Source of the DNA: Cladorrhinum sp. PSN259
Taxonomy: Eukaryota; Ascomycota; Sordariomycetes; Sordariales; Podosporaceae
Length of the DNA stretch: 64,000 nucleotides
Reading direction: 5' to 3'
NCBI GenBank assembly: GCA_033725935.1
Contig: MU867069.1
Location: 1-64,000, forward strand
Of the stretch, positions 23,610 to 32,665 are shown piece by piece. The translations under genes were made by a program, and so were the position numbers. How positions within the stretch are numbered: the stretch's first letter is position 1; the number at the start of each line of letters is the position of its first letter. The notes under the pieces were generated by a model that saw only the letters and a list, made by a program, of their open reading frames with translations, did no database searches and was not told the DNA's origin.

Positions 23610-25006
23610 GCCTGGTATTGTGGAGGAACCCAAGTCGGGATACTCTTGGCCATCACTTCTGGTGAAAGCGAAACAACGGATGGCCACAGCAGTCTCGACG
23701 TCAACCTACCTGATGATCTCCTGGACGGTTCCTCATGGCAACTAGATTCTTTAGCATTGCTGGCAGTGCCTTCATCCTTGCCAGCAACACCTCCACCAGA
23801 TAATCGCTTCATGGTAGAACATCACACTATGAGTGGTATCGGATGCCGCTTCCCAGATGCTCTGCCATCCAGAGCATTGACTTTAACTTTCGGCAGTGAC
23901 TGTGCTGTCGAAGTGCCAACTACTTCTGAAACCAGGAGTGTTGATATTGGCGATATAGTTACTCCGAAAGCTCCTAAGACGCGCACCTCTCTGGAAACGC
24001 CAGCTCCAGCCATGCCTAAACTTTGCGGACAACTATATCCTCTGACCCCAAGCCCAACCCCCATGCAACGGAAACGGGCTGTAGATCCTCCTTCTCCCCC
24101 ATGCTCAAAGAGATCAAAGGTAGCAGGGCAGGATATGAGAAATGATTCTGAAGACGAAGGTTACTTTGAGCCAAGAACCAGCCAGTTCCACGGTATCAGG
24201 AAACTGACTGTCGACTTGGCTGGATCAGCAGGCGTCTCTATTGATGTCAACCAGCAACGTTTTCTAGAGACTGGTAAGCTTAGCAGAGTCCGAGAAAAGG
24301 AAGCAGAAACATCCACAGTTGCTGACAATCAATAGGAAAGGGAGCAAGGCCAGGACCATCCTCAAGTGCACAAAAGCAAGGCACGAGCAAAGTCGAGAAT
24401 TGCGGTAAAAAGTCAAAGTTCGCTCTTGTAATTGAGTGGTTTTCGGAGACGGAGATCGAGGAACAGCTCTCGAAACTCTTGGCCGCGTATCGGGGCTTCT
24501 ATCTTGAACCCGATGCTGCTGAGAAAGAAAGGACAAGAGATCCTGATGGTGCAAGGAGAGCTCGTCAGACGTTCAAGGCAATCTTCGAAAACCAGTTGAA
24601 CTCAGCCGAGAATGAGGAGATTCTCTTGCAGGAAGAAGAGGAGGATGTGTTGGACAGTTTCTCGGCCTGGGTTCGAGAGATGAAGGTTTCTAAAGACATC
24701 TGTAATGAGGCGTTTGACGATGTCTCTGGATGCCTGAATAGACTGGCCAACTTGAGGACTGTGCCATTCATTCGGCGTATCCTGTAAGTCAAAAGTAACT
24801 TGTCGTCGGTTTGCTTATGGATATGTCAAACTAACACGCCGTCCGTCATCAGGTTATGCGCCCAACCGCTACATGACGTCGTGTTGCTTGTGGATCGACT
24901 TTGGCGCTTTGAAGGTGCAGGTGAGCCAACTCTGCAGCCTAATGGTACCCTTCAGTGGGAGTTTAACAAGATCTTTGGAGAACTCGAGAAGCTTCATCTC
25001 GAGTGA
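23610..25006 (+). CDS. Unknown, probably nuclear protein (5' end unresolved)
   Basis: Exons: ~23610-24273, 24336-24783, 24853-25006, with good donors (GTAAGC, GTAAGT) and acceptors (AATAG, ATCAG) and matching phases. The first exon is open from 23610 but its first in-frame ATG is 23811, while residues encoded before that (LPDDLLDGSSWQLDSLALL) look coding, so an upstream starting exon is likely missing. Visible features: a proline/TP-rich segment (LTPSPTPMQRKR, DPPSPPCSKRSKV) resembling CDK sites and a nuclear localisation signal, then after the second junction an all-helical region (FALVIEWFSETEIEEQLSKL, EEEEDVLDSFSAW, FDDVSGCLNRLANLRTVPFIRRI). No domain recognised. A chromatin or transcription-linked protein would fit, as inference only. 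Confidence 0.65.
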
Positions 25007-25614
25007 TCACGGTTGATGCTGAAAGTTGCGGGTTTGTTGCTGCCAGCATCGGAAATGGTCAGAGCTTTCCCACATTCTCCGGGATTACCCGGGGAACAGG
25101 TAGGGTGTGTGTGTGCCCTGGCTGAATTGTTGTGCAACGGTGCAGCCAGTGAATGGCCAGATGGGATCTGGGATCAAGAAGAAAAAAAGGGTCAAAAAGA
25201 CAGAAAAGGATCCCCACTCTCTACCCTCTACATGGGAAAATACCCCATAGAGATGGAAAGACCTTTGCTAAATCGAACAGAGCCAAATGCTGCAAAAGAG
25301 GAAGGTTGAATGCCGGTTTCATGGTTTTTGTAGCTTTTTTGTAGCAGCTGAGAGCTCGAGTTTGAGCGTACCGGGTGGGGACGCTCGGGAGCCTTGAATT
25401 GAGCAAAATTCTTTCGCAGCAACGATTGGCCAGCACGGAGCTTCCGGCCCACTGTTTGCTGGGAACCAAGGCCAACCAGCCCTTCTCGACAATTTTCCTC
25501 ACGCCGGATCTCCAAACTTCCATCATCTCTCCGTCAAATCTCCCCTCCCACGCAATTGCACCTTGACTGCAATTGCCTTCCTAATAAGCAGAGGCGCCAG
25601 ATCACCTCGTCAAG
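25007..25614. other. Intergenic, atp1 promoter
   Basis: 608 bases; no gene. The last ~150 bases before atp1 are CT-rich with CCTCCCACGCAATTGC, a typical leader. Confidence 0.5.
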
Positions 25615-28600
25615 ATGTTCCGGAACGCCCTTAGACAAACCACGCGCGCCGTGGGCGCCGTGTCGGCCACCAGAGTCGCTGCAGTGAGTGTTTCTCTCTA
25701 CCCTCACCCTCCTCTCTCCGCCCGGCCGACCCGACCTCAATCCCATCGACCGCCATCCCGAATCAATTTCAATGCATCGAGCATGTCGTCGACCAAGCTC
25801 AATTGAGCTTTTGATAGGGCTTTGATGTGGATTAGGCGTGATGCGGGAGCTCAAGTTGGGAGCTCCAAAATCTTCTCATACTGTTTTGCGCTCTCGGGTT
25901 CGGCTAGGCTAACTGCTCCGTTCAGCGAAATGCCGCACCCGCCGTCTCGGCCATCCAGGCCCGCACTTTTGCCGATGCGAAGGCCAGCCCCACCGAGGTC
26001 TCGTCCATCCTCGAGCAGAGAATTCGTGGTGTTCAGGAGGAGTCCAACCTCGCCGAGACTGGCCGTGTCCTCTCTGTTGGGTACGTTTTTTCCATAACAC
26101 ATGGGCGCTCTTGGCAGTGGTGATGCAACGTGGAGGACGGCAAGACCACAGTTCGGGATGTTATTAGGGCAACAAAATCAAGCATGCAGGTTCACAGAAG
26201 CTAACCTGCCCGACTTTGACAGTGATGGTATCGCCCGTGTTCACGGCATGGCCAACGTCCAGGCTGAGGAGCTCGTCGAGTAAGTTATTTCTAAACAACC
26301 CCGCTATTGTCGTTTCTCTTGCCCAGCCCAATCAAGCTAACCTGTATCTGTTAGGTTCGCTTCCGGCGTCAAGGGCATGTGCATGAACCTCGAAGCCGGC
26401 CAGGTCGGTGTTGTGCTTTTCGGTTCCGATCGTCTCGTCAAAGAGGGCGAGATTGTCAAGCGTACCGGTGAGATTGTCGACATCCCCGTCGGACCTGAGC
26501 TTCTCGGCCGTGTCGTCGATGCCCTCGGTAACCCCATCGATGGCAAGGGTCCCATCAACGCCAAGGAGAGGCGCCGTGCTCAGCTCAAGGCCCCCGGCAT
26601 TCTGCCCCGCCAATCAGTCCGTGAGCCCGTCCAGACAGGTCTCAAGTCTATTGACGCCATGGTTCCCATCGGCCGTGGTCAGCGTGAGTTGATCATCGGC
26701 GATCGTCAGACCGGCAAGACTGCCGTCGCTCTTGATGCTATGCTCAACCAGAAGCGCTGGAACAGCGGTTCCGACGAGTCCAAGAAGCTTTACTGCGTCT
26801 ACGTCGCCGTCGGCCAGAAGCGTTCCACCGTCGCCCAGCTCGTCCAGACCCTGGAGGAGAACGACGCCATGAAGTACTCCATTGTTGTTGCCGCCACCGC
26901 CTCTGAGGCTGGTAAGTATATTCAACCCCCTTTACCTGATCACATAGCTAACGCAAAAGTTCAGCTCCGCTGCAGTTCTTGGCACCGTTCGCCGGCGCTA
27001 CCATTGGTTAGTTTTTACTTATTCTTCCCTTTTTCTTATATATTTACTCCTATTATCCCCCTTTTTCCTGTATTTTACATGTTTTTTTCCAAGTGGGGAA
27101 AAATTTCTGGAGGATATACACGGGTCTCCACACCACACCCCACCACGGTCCAGGACAGTGCCTTCTCTTTTCGACAGAGTCCCTTCCATATTCAGGATGA
27201 TGGGAAACTCAACGATGAGCTCCTGCCATGAGCAGGAATGCACAAAAAATTTTGAAAATGGCGGTCGGCAGAATTTGCATTTTCCTCATGCACCAGCAAA
27301 CTCGTCGACCGTCAAGCCATGGACAAGATGGCGTCAGTCCAGGAGCTCGTGCATGGCTATATCACCAAGCACATAGCGCTGAATGCACCGGATTGGTATA
27401 TCAATCCTGATTTCAGGATCCTGTTCGGGTCAGCATCAACCTCGGCGGAAATCTATGCAGCGCTCCCCCTCCAATATGCAGCCGGTCTGCTGGATGTCTG
27501 TCTGTCCAAGGAACCGCCCTCACGAGAGTTTTTCATGTCACTCCCGCTACCTGCTGGCAAGCTTTGGGCCATCTATGTCGTGGTCATGGAGAAAGAAGGG
27601 CATGAGCCAGGTATCTACATTGGCTCTGGCACAGATGCATTTAAGGGGTATGAACAACGTGCTGGTCAGTACCACGATAGAGCTCATCGCATGCTCCCTC
27701 GCCGTGTTCGTTCGCTCTACGACAAGGGGTACGATCTCACCCACATGGGTCTGCTGTGCAATGCGAGCACACGACACCAAAACAAAGTCGCCGGCACACC
27801 CGCCTCTGCCAAAGCACTCGGAAACCGGAAACTCGAGGCCAAGATACGGGCTGAAAAGAGGTTTCATTGCAGCATATGCAATACCACGTCTGCTAGTGCA
27901 TATCACCATAATGTCCATAATCGCAGTCAAAAGCATCTGTCCAGACTGGCGACAGTGGAAGCGGAAGCTAGTGCTTGAGGCTGCATCCAGCAAATGCACC
28001 CCATGCCGCCCATCATCTGGGACCCCCCCCCCCTCTCACATTTTCTCTCATATTTTTGACTCATACACCATTTTGCACCAGTCAGCTAACCTTACGCTAA
28101 AATCTTGCAGGCGAATGGTTCCGTGATAACGGCAAGCATTCGCTCGTCATTTTTGACGATCTTTCCAAGCAGGCCGTCGCTTACCGTCAGATGTCCCTCC
28201 TTCTCCGTCGCCCTCCTGGACGTGAGGCCTACCCCGGTGATGTCTTTTACCTCCACTCTCGTCTTCTCGAGCGTGCAGCCAAGATGAACAACAAGCTCGG
28301 CGGTGGTTCCATGACTGCCCTTCCCGTCATTGAGACTCAGGGTGGTGATGTGTCTGCCTACATTCCCACCAATGTCATTTCCATTACCGACGGCCAGATC
28401 TTCTTGGAGGCTGAGCTCTTCTACAAGGGTATCCGTCCGGCCATCAACGTCGGTCTTTCCGTCTCTCGTGTCGGTTCCGCTGCTCAGCTCAAGGCCATGA
28501 AGCAAGTCGCTGGTTCGCTCAAGCTCTTCTTGGCCCAGTACCGTGAAGTCGCTGCCTTCGCCCAGTTCGGTTCCGATCTTGATGCTGCCACCAAGCAGAC

Positions 28601-28947
28601 CCTCAGCCGTGGTGAACGCGTAAGTTTTGAATTACAGATCTAATCACAGAGTTGCATAATCATGCTAACAAACACATCTGCAGTTGACCGAGCTCCTCAA
28701 GCAGAAGCAATACTCCCCCATGGCCGTTAACGAGATGGTTCCCCTTATCTACGCCGGTGTCAACGGCCACCTCGATTCCGTTCCCGTCGACAAGATCCTT
28801 CAGTGGGAGGCTGACTTCCTTTCCCACCTGCGCGCCAACGAGCAGGATCTCATTGCCACCATCGACAAGGAGGGTGCCCTCAGCAAGGATCTTGAGGCCA
28901 GATTGAAGGATGTCATCACTACCTTCACCAAGGGTTTCCTCGGTTAA
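25615..28947 (+). CDS. atp1: Mitochondrial F1Fo-ATP synthase subunit alpha
   Basis: Seven exons: 25615-25683, 25926-26080, 26223-26279, 26355-26911, 26965-27006, 28111-28619, 28684-28947; 550 residues, the normal fungal length. The N-terminus (MFRNALRQTTRAVGAV...) is an arginine-rich mitochondrial presequence; the mature protein probably begins near QARTFADAKASPTEV. Core motifs: GVQEESNLAETGRVLSVGDG, the P-loop GDRQTGKTA, VGQKRSTVAQLVQTL, LAPFAGATIGEWFRDNGKH, FDDLSKQAVAYRQMSLLLRRPPGREAYPGD and SLKLFLAQYREVAAFAQFG. Alpha carries the non-catalytic nucleotide sites of F1. Introns are 242, 142, 75, 53, 1104 and 64 bases; the fifth contains a separate sense ORF (see 27007-28110). All junction phases are consistent. 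Confidence 0.97.
27007..28110 (+). mobile_element. ORF-bearing spliceosomal intron 5 of atp1 (candidate homing intron)
   Basis: GTTAGT donor at 27007, GCTAAC branch motif at about 28084-28089 and TTGCAG acceptor ending at 28110; removal restores ATIG/EWFRDNG in phase 1. At 1,104 bases it is several times larger than any other intron of the gene. It holds a free-standing 219-codon ORF (27319-27978) with GIY-YIG and zinc-finger signatures, 312 bases of 5' and 132 bases of 3' intron sequence, and an 11-C run just after the ORF. Nothing resembling group I or II catalytic RNA was noted, so splicing should be by the spliceosome. Mobility is inferred from content and location, not shown. Confidence 0.5.
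27319..27978 (+). CDS. GIY-YIG-like endonuclease with C2H2 zinc finger, inside atp1 intron 5
   Basis: 219 residues, ATG in strong context (CAAGCCATGG), uninterrupted and sense with atp1. An N-terminal helical region (residues 1-75) precedes a GIY-YIG-type signature: AIY at 84-86, YIG at 100-102 in PGIYIGSGTD, then G110-Y-E-Q-R114-x3-Y118-H119, matching the usual arginine/tyrosine-histidine positions, and KGYDLTHMGLLC (136-147). The stretch that would normally hold the metal-binding glutamate appears shortened; E173 in NRKLEAKI is a candidate but uncertain. Residues 182-206 form an exact C-x2-C-x12-H-x5-H finger (C184, C187, H200, H206), a plausible DNA-recognition module. Expression would need an internal promoter, intron retention or alternative splicing. 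A captured nested gene with another role is the main alternative. Confidence 0.75.
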   Translation: MDKMASVQELVHGYITKHIALNAPDWYINPDFRILFGSASTSAEIYAALPLQYAAGLLDVCLSKEPPSREFFMSLPLPAGKLWAIYVVVMEKEGHEPGIYIGSGTDAFKGYEQRAGQYHDRAHRMLPRRVRSLYDKGYDLTHMGLLCNASTRHQNKVAGTPASAKALGNRKLEAKIRAEKRFHCSICNTTSASAYHHNVHNRSQKHLSRLATVEAEASA

Positions 28948-29250
28948 ATGCATATCATAGAAAAAAGAGTTTCCTGGAGTCACCAGTCATGTTTTGGGTG
29001 TTGAGATGTGAAGTTGTCGGTTGAAAGGGGGAAGCAAAAGAAAGGCTGTCTATACCGCGGGTGCATGGCTGAGGATAACCCTTGAGGAGGGGAGATTTTT
29101 CTCTGGTCAAAATCCCCATTGTAAAATAGAGCGTAGACTCAATCCAAGCACTCGATTCCCTTTGTCCTTGAAAATAACCCCTCTTTTTCTTACGCTGTAA
29201 TGATATTAGGAAGGCTTACTAAACTGTCACGTAGCCTTGTTGGACTCTGC
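28948..29250. other. atp1 3' UTR and downstream flank
   Basis: No gene; runs directly into the repeat region. Confidence 0.5.
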
Positions 29251-29334
29251 GTTGCTCCTTTTTATGCCTTGTCTATTTATTTTTACGCCTGTTACAATCC
29301 CATTAAGGCATTCCTGGCTCCTTTTTATGCATAC
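29251..29334 (-). repeat. Inverted copies of the minisatellite unit
   Basis: GCTCCTTTTTATGC occurs at about 29250 and 29320, the exact complement of the GCATAAAAAGGAGC core of the array that follows, so the left flank carries the unit in opposite orientation and the region could fold as a hairpin. Confidence 0.6.
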
Positions 29335-29352
29335 GGGATATGTCGTAGGCAT

Positions 29353-29741
29353 GAAAAGGAGTCAAATGGACATAAAATGGAGCAAAGAATGCCTCAACAG
29401 AAGTTAAACACACGTAAAAAGGAGTCAAATAGACATAAAATTGAGCAAAGAATGCCTCAACAGAAGCTAAACACACGTAAAAAGGAGTCAGATAGGCATA
29501 AAATGGAGCAAAGAATGCCTCAATAGAAGCTAAATATACGTAAAAAGGAGTCAGATAGGCATGAAAAGGTTTTAAACAGATATAAAAAGGGTTCAAATAG
29601 GTACAAAATGGAGTAAGATAGGCATAACAAGGAGTCAAATAGCGATGAAAAGGACTCAAGTAGGCATGAAAAGGAGTTGAAATGGCATGAAAGGAAGTCA
29701 AATAGGCATGAAAAGGAGCTAGATGGGGATGAAAAGGGTAT
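29353..29741 (+). repeat. Tandem minisatellite, 63-bp then 21-bp units
   Basis: Three near-identical 63-base units start at 29353, 29416 and 29479, with a fourth beginning at 29542; they then give way to degenerate 21-base units of the type GGCATGAAAAGGAGTCAAAT to about 29741. 63 is three times 21, so the longer unit is probably a higher-order repeat. Because 63 is divisible by three the array yields a spurious open frame. Confidence 0.85.
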
Positions 29742-30269
29742 CTTTGGTACTGTAGTTTGTATGCCTCTGAATCCTCTGAATGCGTGAATTTATCATCGAT
29801 TGACATCCCAGGTGCTCTTCAATAGGTAGGATGGGATTGTGGGGATGTGGAATTTAGGTATCTTAATTAGCCTACGGGTGACATCATGAGCCGTTTTGGG
29901 CAACTGCTGAGCTACCTTGAATTCTCCAACATTTTGAACTTGTGAACCATTCAATGGACGTTGATAATTTCCTCATAGCAAAGTATTCAAATATTTCCAG
30001 CTTCATGCAGCTACTTTAAATTGTTCAAGACTTCAACATTGCTCAACTGATATTCCCTCACGTCTGGTGGAGGTAAGCTGCACTTACATCGTACCTACCA
30101 CACACCTTTGCCCCTCCTGTTCGTTGACAGCCACAACTGGTGTGAACCTTGTCTGATTCCCTAGCCCATGTCCCTCCTTGCGAAGAAAAGTCAACAAACC
30201 AATACTTAATTTGGCTGACATATTCACAAAGATACGACGACGAACGAAAGATTCGAGTAACTCCTTGAG
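29742..30269. other. Intergenic, NAXD promoter side
   Basis: No gene. CATCGATTGACAT at about 29797 marks the right edge of the repeat-related sequence and recurs at 58.6 kb. Confidence 0.45.
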
Positions 30270-31709
30270 ATGCCCACTACCGCCAGTGCTGCTTCCGACT
30301 CAAACGTCAATATGTCCGCTGCCACTAAGGAAGTGATTGCTCGGGTGAAGCAAATGATTCCTCCCATGTTGGAAAAGTTTCATAAAGGTGTGTTTTCGCT
30401 ATCTCATGGTCTTTCTTGAAAGTGTATGCTGAGTGGATGAGAACAGGTCAGCTGGGCCGAGTGGCTGTCATTGGAGGCAGTGAGGACTATACTGGTGCGC
30501 CCTACTTTTCAGCCATGGCGAGTGCGAGGTTGGGCTGTGATCTGGTACGTTTGTTTTGTTTTCTTGTTTCTGCCTCTTTGAAGACTTAGGTAGGGAGTCT
30601 CAGATCGATGGCATTTGGGTGATCTGCATTTCCATGGCTCCCTGATGTTTCTCCTGTTTGAGAAGTATTGAATTTTATGGGGGTTCTACATCTGAGGGTG
30701 AAAAATCAGGAGATAGGTTTACGCCGAGAAACCAGTTTGGGTTTCACCGTTACAGTGATTTCATCCCTTTCTAACTCAATTCTTGTCTTAGTCCCACGTA
30801 ATCTGCACTCCCAATGCAGCTACAGTCATCAAGTCCTACTCGCCAAACCTTATGGTTCACCCCTTGATGCGCTCGTCACCTTCGTCGTCTTCATCTCTCC
30901 CCTCCGCTGGTCCAGATGCCGACGCGTCCGAGATTGCCAACCGTATCATCCCTCTCCTTGACAGACTCCATGTGCTCGTCATCGGCCCCGGTCTTGGCCG
31001 CGACCCCTTGATGCAAGACACTGTCGCTGCCGTTATCCGCGCCGCCAGAGAGAAGAATATGCCCATGGTTCTCGACGCTGACGCCTTGCTAATTGTCTCT
31101 CGCGACCCTTCCCTAATCAAGGGGTATAAGCTGGCAGTACTCACTCCCAATGTAGTAGAGTTTGCGAGACTGACCAAGGCTCTTGGTGTGGATGAGCAAG
31201 TCAAGGCTGCTGCTCAGGAGAGTGAAACATCCAAGGTAGAAGCTCTGGCCAAGGCTTTGGGTGGCGTCATGATTTTGCAAAAGGGAGCAAAGGACTACCT
31301 GAGTGATGGGACAGTGACCTTGACCGTTGATCTTGAAGGAGGAAAAAAGAGAAGTGGCGGACAGGGTGACACCCTCACGGGAAGCATTGGAGCCTTCTTG
31401 GGGTGGAGAAAGGCGTATCTCGATGGGATTTGGGATACGGGTAAGAAACTGGAAGAGAACGAGCTGGTTGGGTTGGCTGTGTTTGGGGGTAGTCTGATTA
31501 CGAGGGTAAGCCCGTTTTCCATCTAGTCATGATGGCCTGCTTGAAGAGTTGAACTGACGAAAAAATCCACACAGGAATGTTCACGGCTGGCTTTCGCCAA
31601 GAGAGGTCGCAGTCTTCAGGCCAGTGACCTTACCGACGAGGTACATACAGCTTTCTTGAATATCTTTGGAGAGGTTGATGATGAGGCCAATGGTGGCGCA
31701 AGACTCTGA
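30270..31709 (+). CDS. ATP-dependent (S)-NAD(P)H-hydrate dehydratase
   Basis: Four exons: 30270-30387, 30447-30544, 30792-31505, 31575-31709; 354 residues, all phases consistent. Family (YjeF C-terminal / NAXD, ribokinase-like fold) motifs are clear: GRVAVIGGSEDYTGAPYFSAMASARLGCDL, CTPNAATVIKSYSPNLMVHP, HVLVIGPGLGRDP, MPMVLDADALLIV, VLTPNVVEFARL and the nucleotide-site GGQGDTLTGSIGAFLGW near residue 265. Known: it uses ATP to dehydrate damaged NADHX/NADPHX back to NAD(P)H, partnering with an epimerase. No obvious targeting peptide, though a second in-frame ATG 14 codons in could allow two N-termini. Intron 2 (30545-30791, 247 bases) is the longest. Confidence 0.92.
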
Positions 31710-32324
31710 GAAGAAATAGCCGTACTCGGCTTTCTCGTCCTCCCTTAAAAACTATTTCTCGGGAAAGCCTAGCAAACCTTTATGCATGTATATTTTGCGA
31801 CCCTTGCAGTGACATCAAGCAATATGCTTCGTTGCCCACCGCAGGGGGGCATTTGCTCCCTGGCGATCTTTTTGAAGGATATGTTTCACCGAGCCACCGC
31901 GACTTGTATCCAGGAAAACGGGCAACATTTTCCGGTGTATTGGCTTTGACATGATAATCATTACCTTGTCTGTAAATACCTTGTCCCTTGTTTTAACCTG
32001 ATTCATCAGCTCATGGCCATAATTTTTTCCTTTTTAAAAAAAGGAAAGGTTTTAAATCTTGGGGAATATTAGGATCTGACCGTCGTTGCGAATCTTTGTG
32101 GCATCGTGATAGAAACTGGCCGTAAAACATTTTCCAAGAAACATGAGGAATTCTGATGGGCATTAGGAAAAGTTCCTTGCGTTTCTCTAGGCCCGTTTTC
32201 TCTCTCCTTATTAACACCATCTTCTCAGGCATACCCGGTGAGATGTATGTGGTCTGAAGATGGTGAGAGGAATTCCAGTTATTTCCCTCCTTAACGCATG
32301 TCTCCTTAGCTCGAATGCCCTCAA
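31710..32324. other. Start of 4-kb gene-poor region
   Basis: No gene seen between NAXD and the atp1 fragment; short ORFs only. Confidence 0.45.
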
Positions 32325-32485
32325 GTGTTTGTTAGCATGATTATGCAACTTTGTGATTAAATCTGTAATTCAAAACTTACGCGTTCACCACGGCTGAGGG
32401 TCTGCTTGGTGGCGGCATCAAGATCGGAACCGAACTGGGCGAAGGCAGCGACCTCACGGTACTGGGCCAAGAAGAGCTTGAGCGA
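32325..32485 (-). pseudogene. Inverted 161-bp fragment of atp1 (exon 6 end + intron 6 start)
   Basis: The minus strand matches atp1 28515-28675 over 161 bases without gaps and with four substitutions (157/161). It covers 105 bases of exon 6, the GTAAGT splice donor and 56 bases of intron 6, so it is a genomic DNA copy, not retrocopied mRNA. The two exonic differences are synonymous (GAA/GAG, GCT/GCC); the two others are in intron sequence (C/T and G/A). Both ends stop abruptly. It cannot encode a functional product. Confidence 0.93.
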
Positions 32486-32532
32486 CGGAGTACTTCGATT
32501 GAGGAAGCTGAAACTTTGCCTTCTCTGTCTTT

Positions 32533-32665
32533 ATTCTAAACAGGAAGAAGAGTCAAACAGGTATAAGGTAGGGCAGAGCGGAGTTAAAGAGGCATATGTC
32601 ACAGTGGTTTTAGGACTTCATTTTCTCATTTACAGCGTAAAAGAAGACAGATGGGTGCGTGGCTT
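32533..32665 (+). repeat. Degenerate copy of the 29.3-kb repeat family
   Basis: AGGAAGAAGAGTCAAACAGGTATAAGG ... GGAGTTAAAGAGGCAT and a following TCATTTACAGCGTAAAAG parallel the array near atp1 and the copy near 58.5 kb. It begins 48 bases after the atp1 fragment. Similarity is by eye and imperfect. Confidence 0.45.

Noticed and set aside
27383..28126. A 247-codon ORF overlapping the intron nuclease in another frame
   Set aside because: Composition is random, it runs through the atp1 acceptor into exon 6, and the overlapping 219-codon frame has family motifs.
29200..29526. 108-codon ORF with KKESNRHKIEQRMPQQKLNT-type repeats
   Set aside because: Produced by the 63-base minisatellite whose period is a multiple of three.
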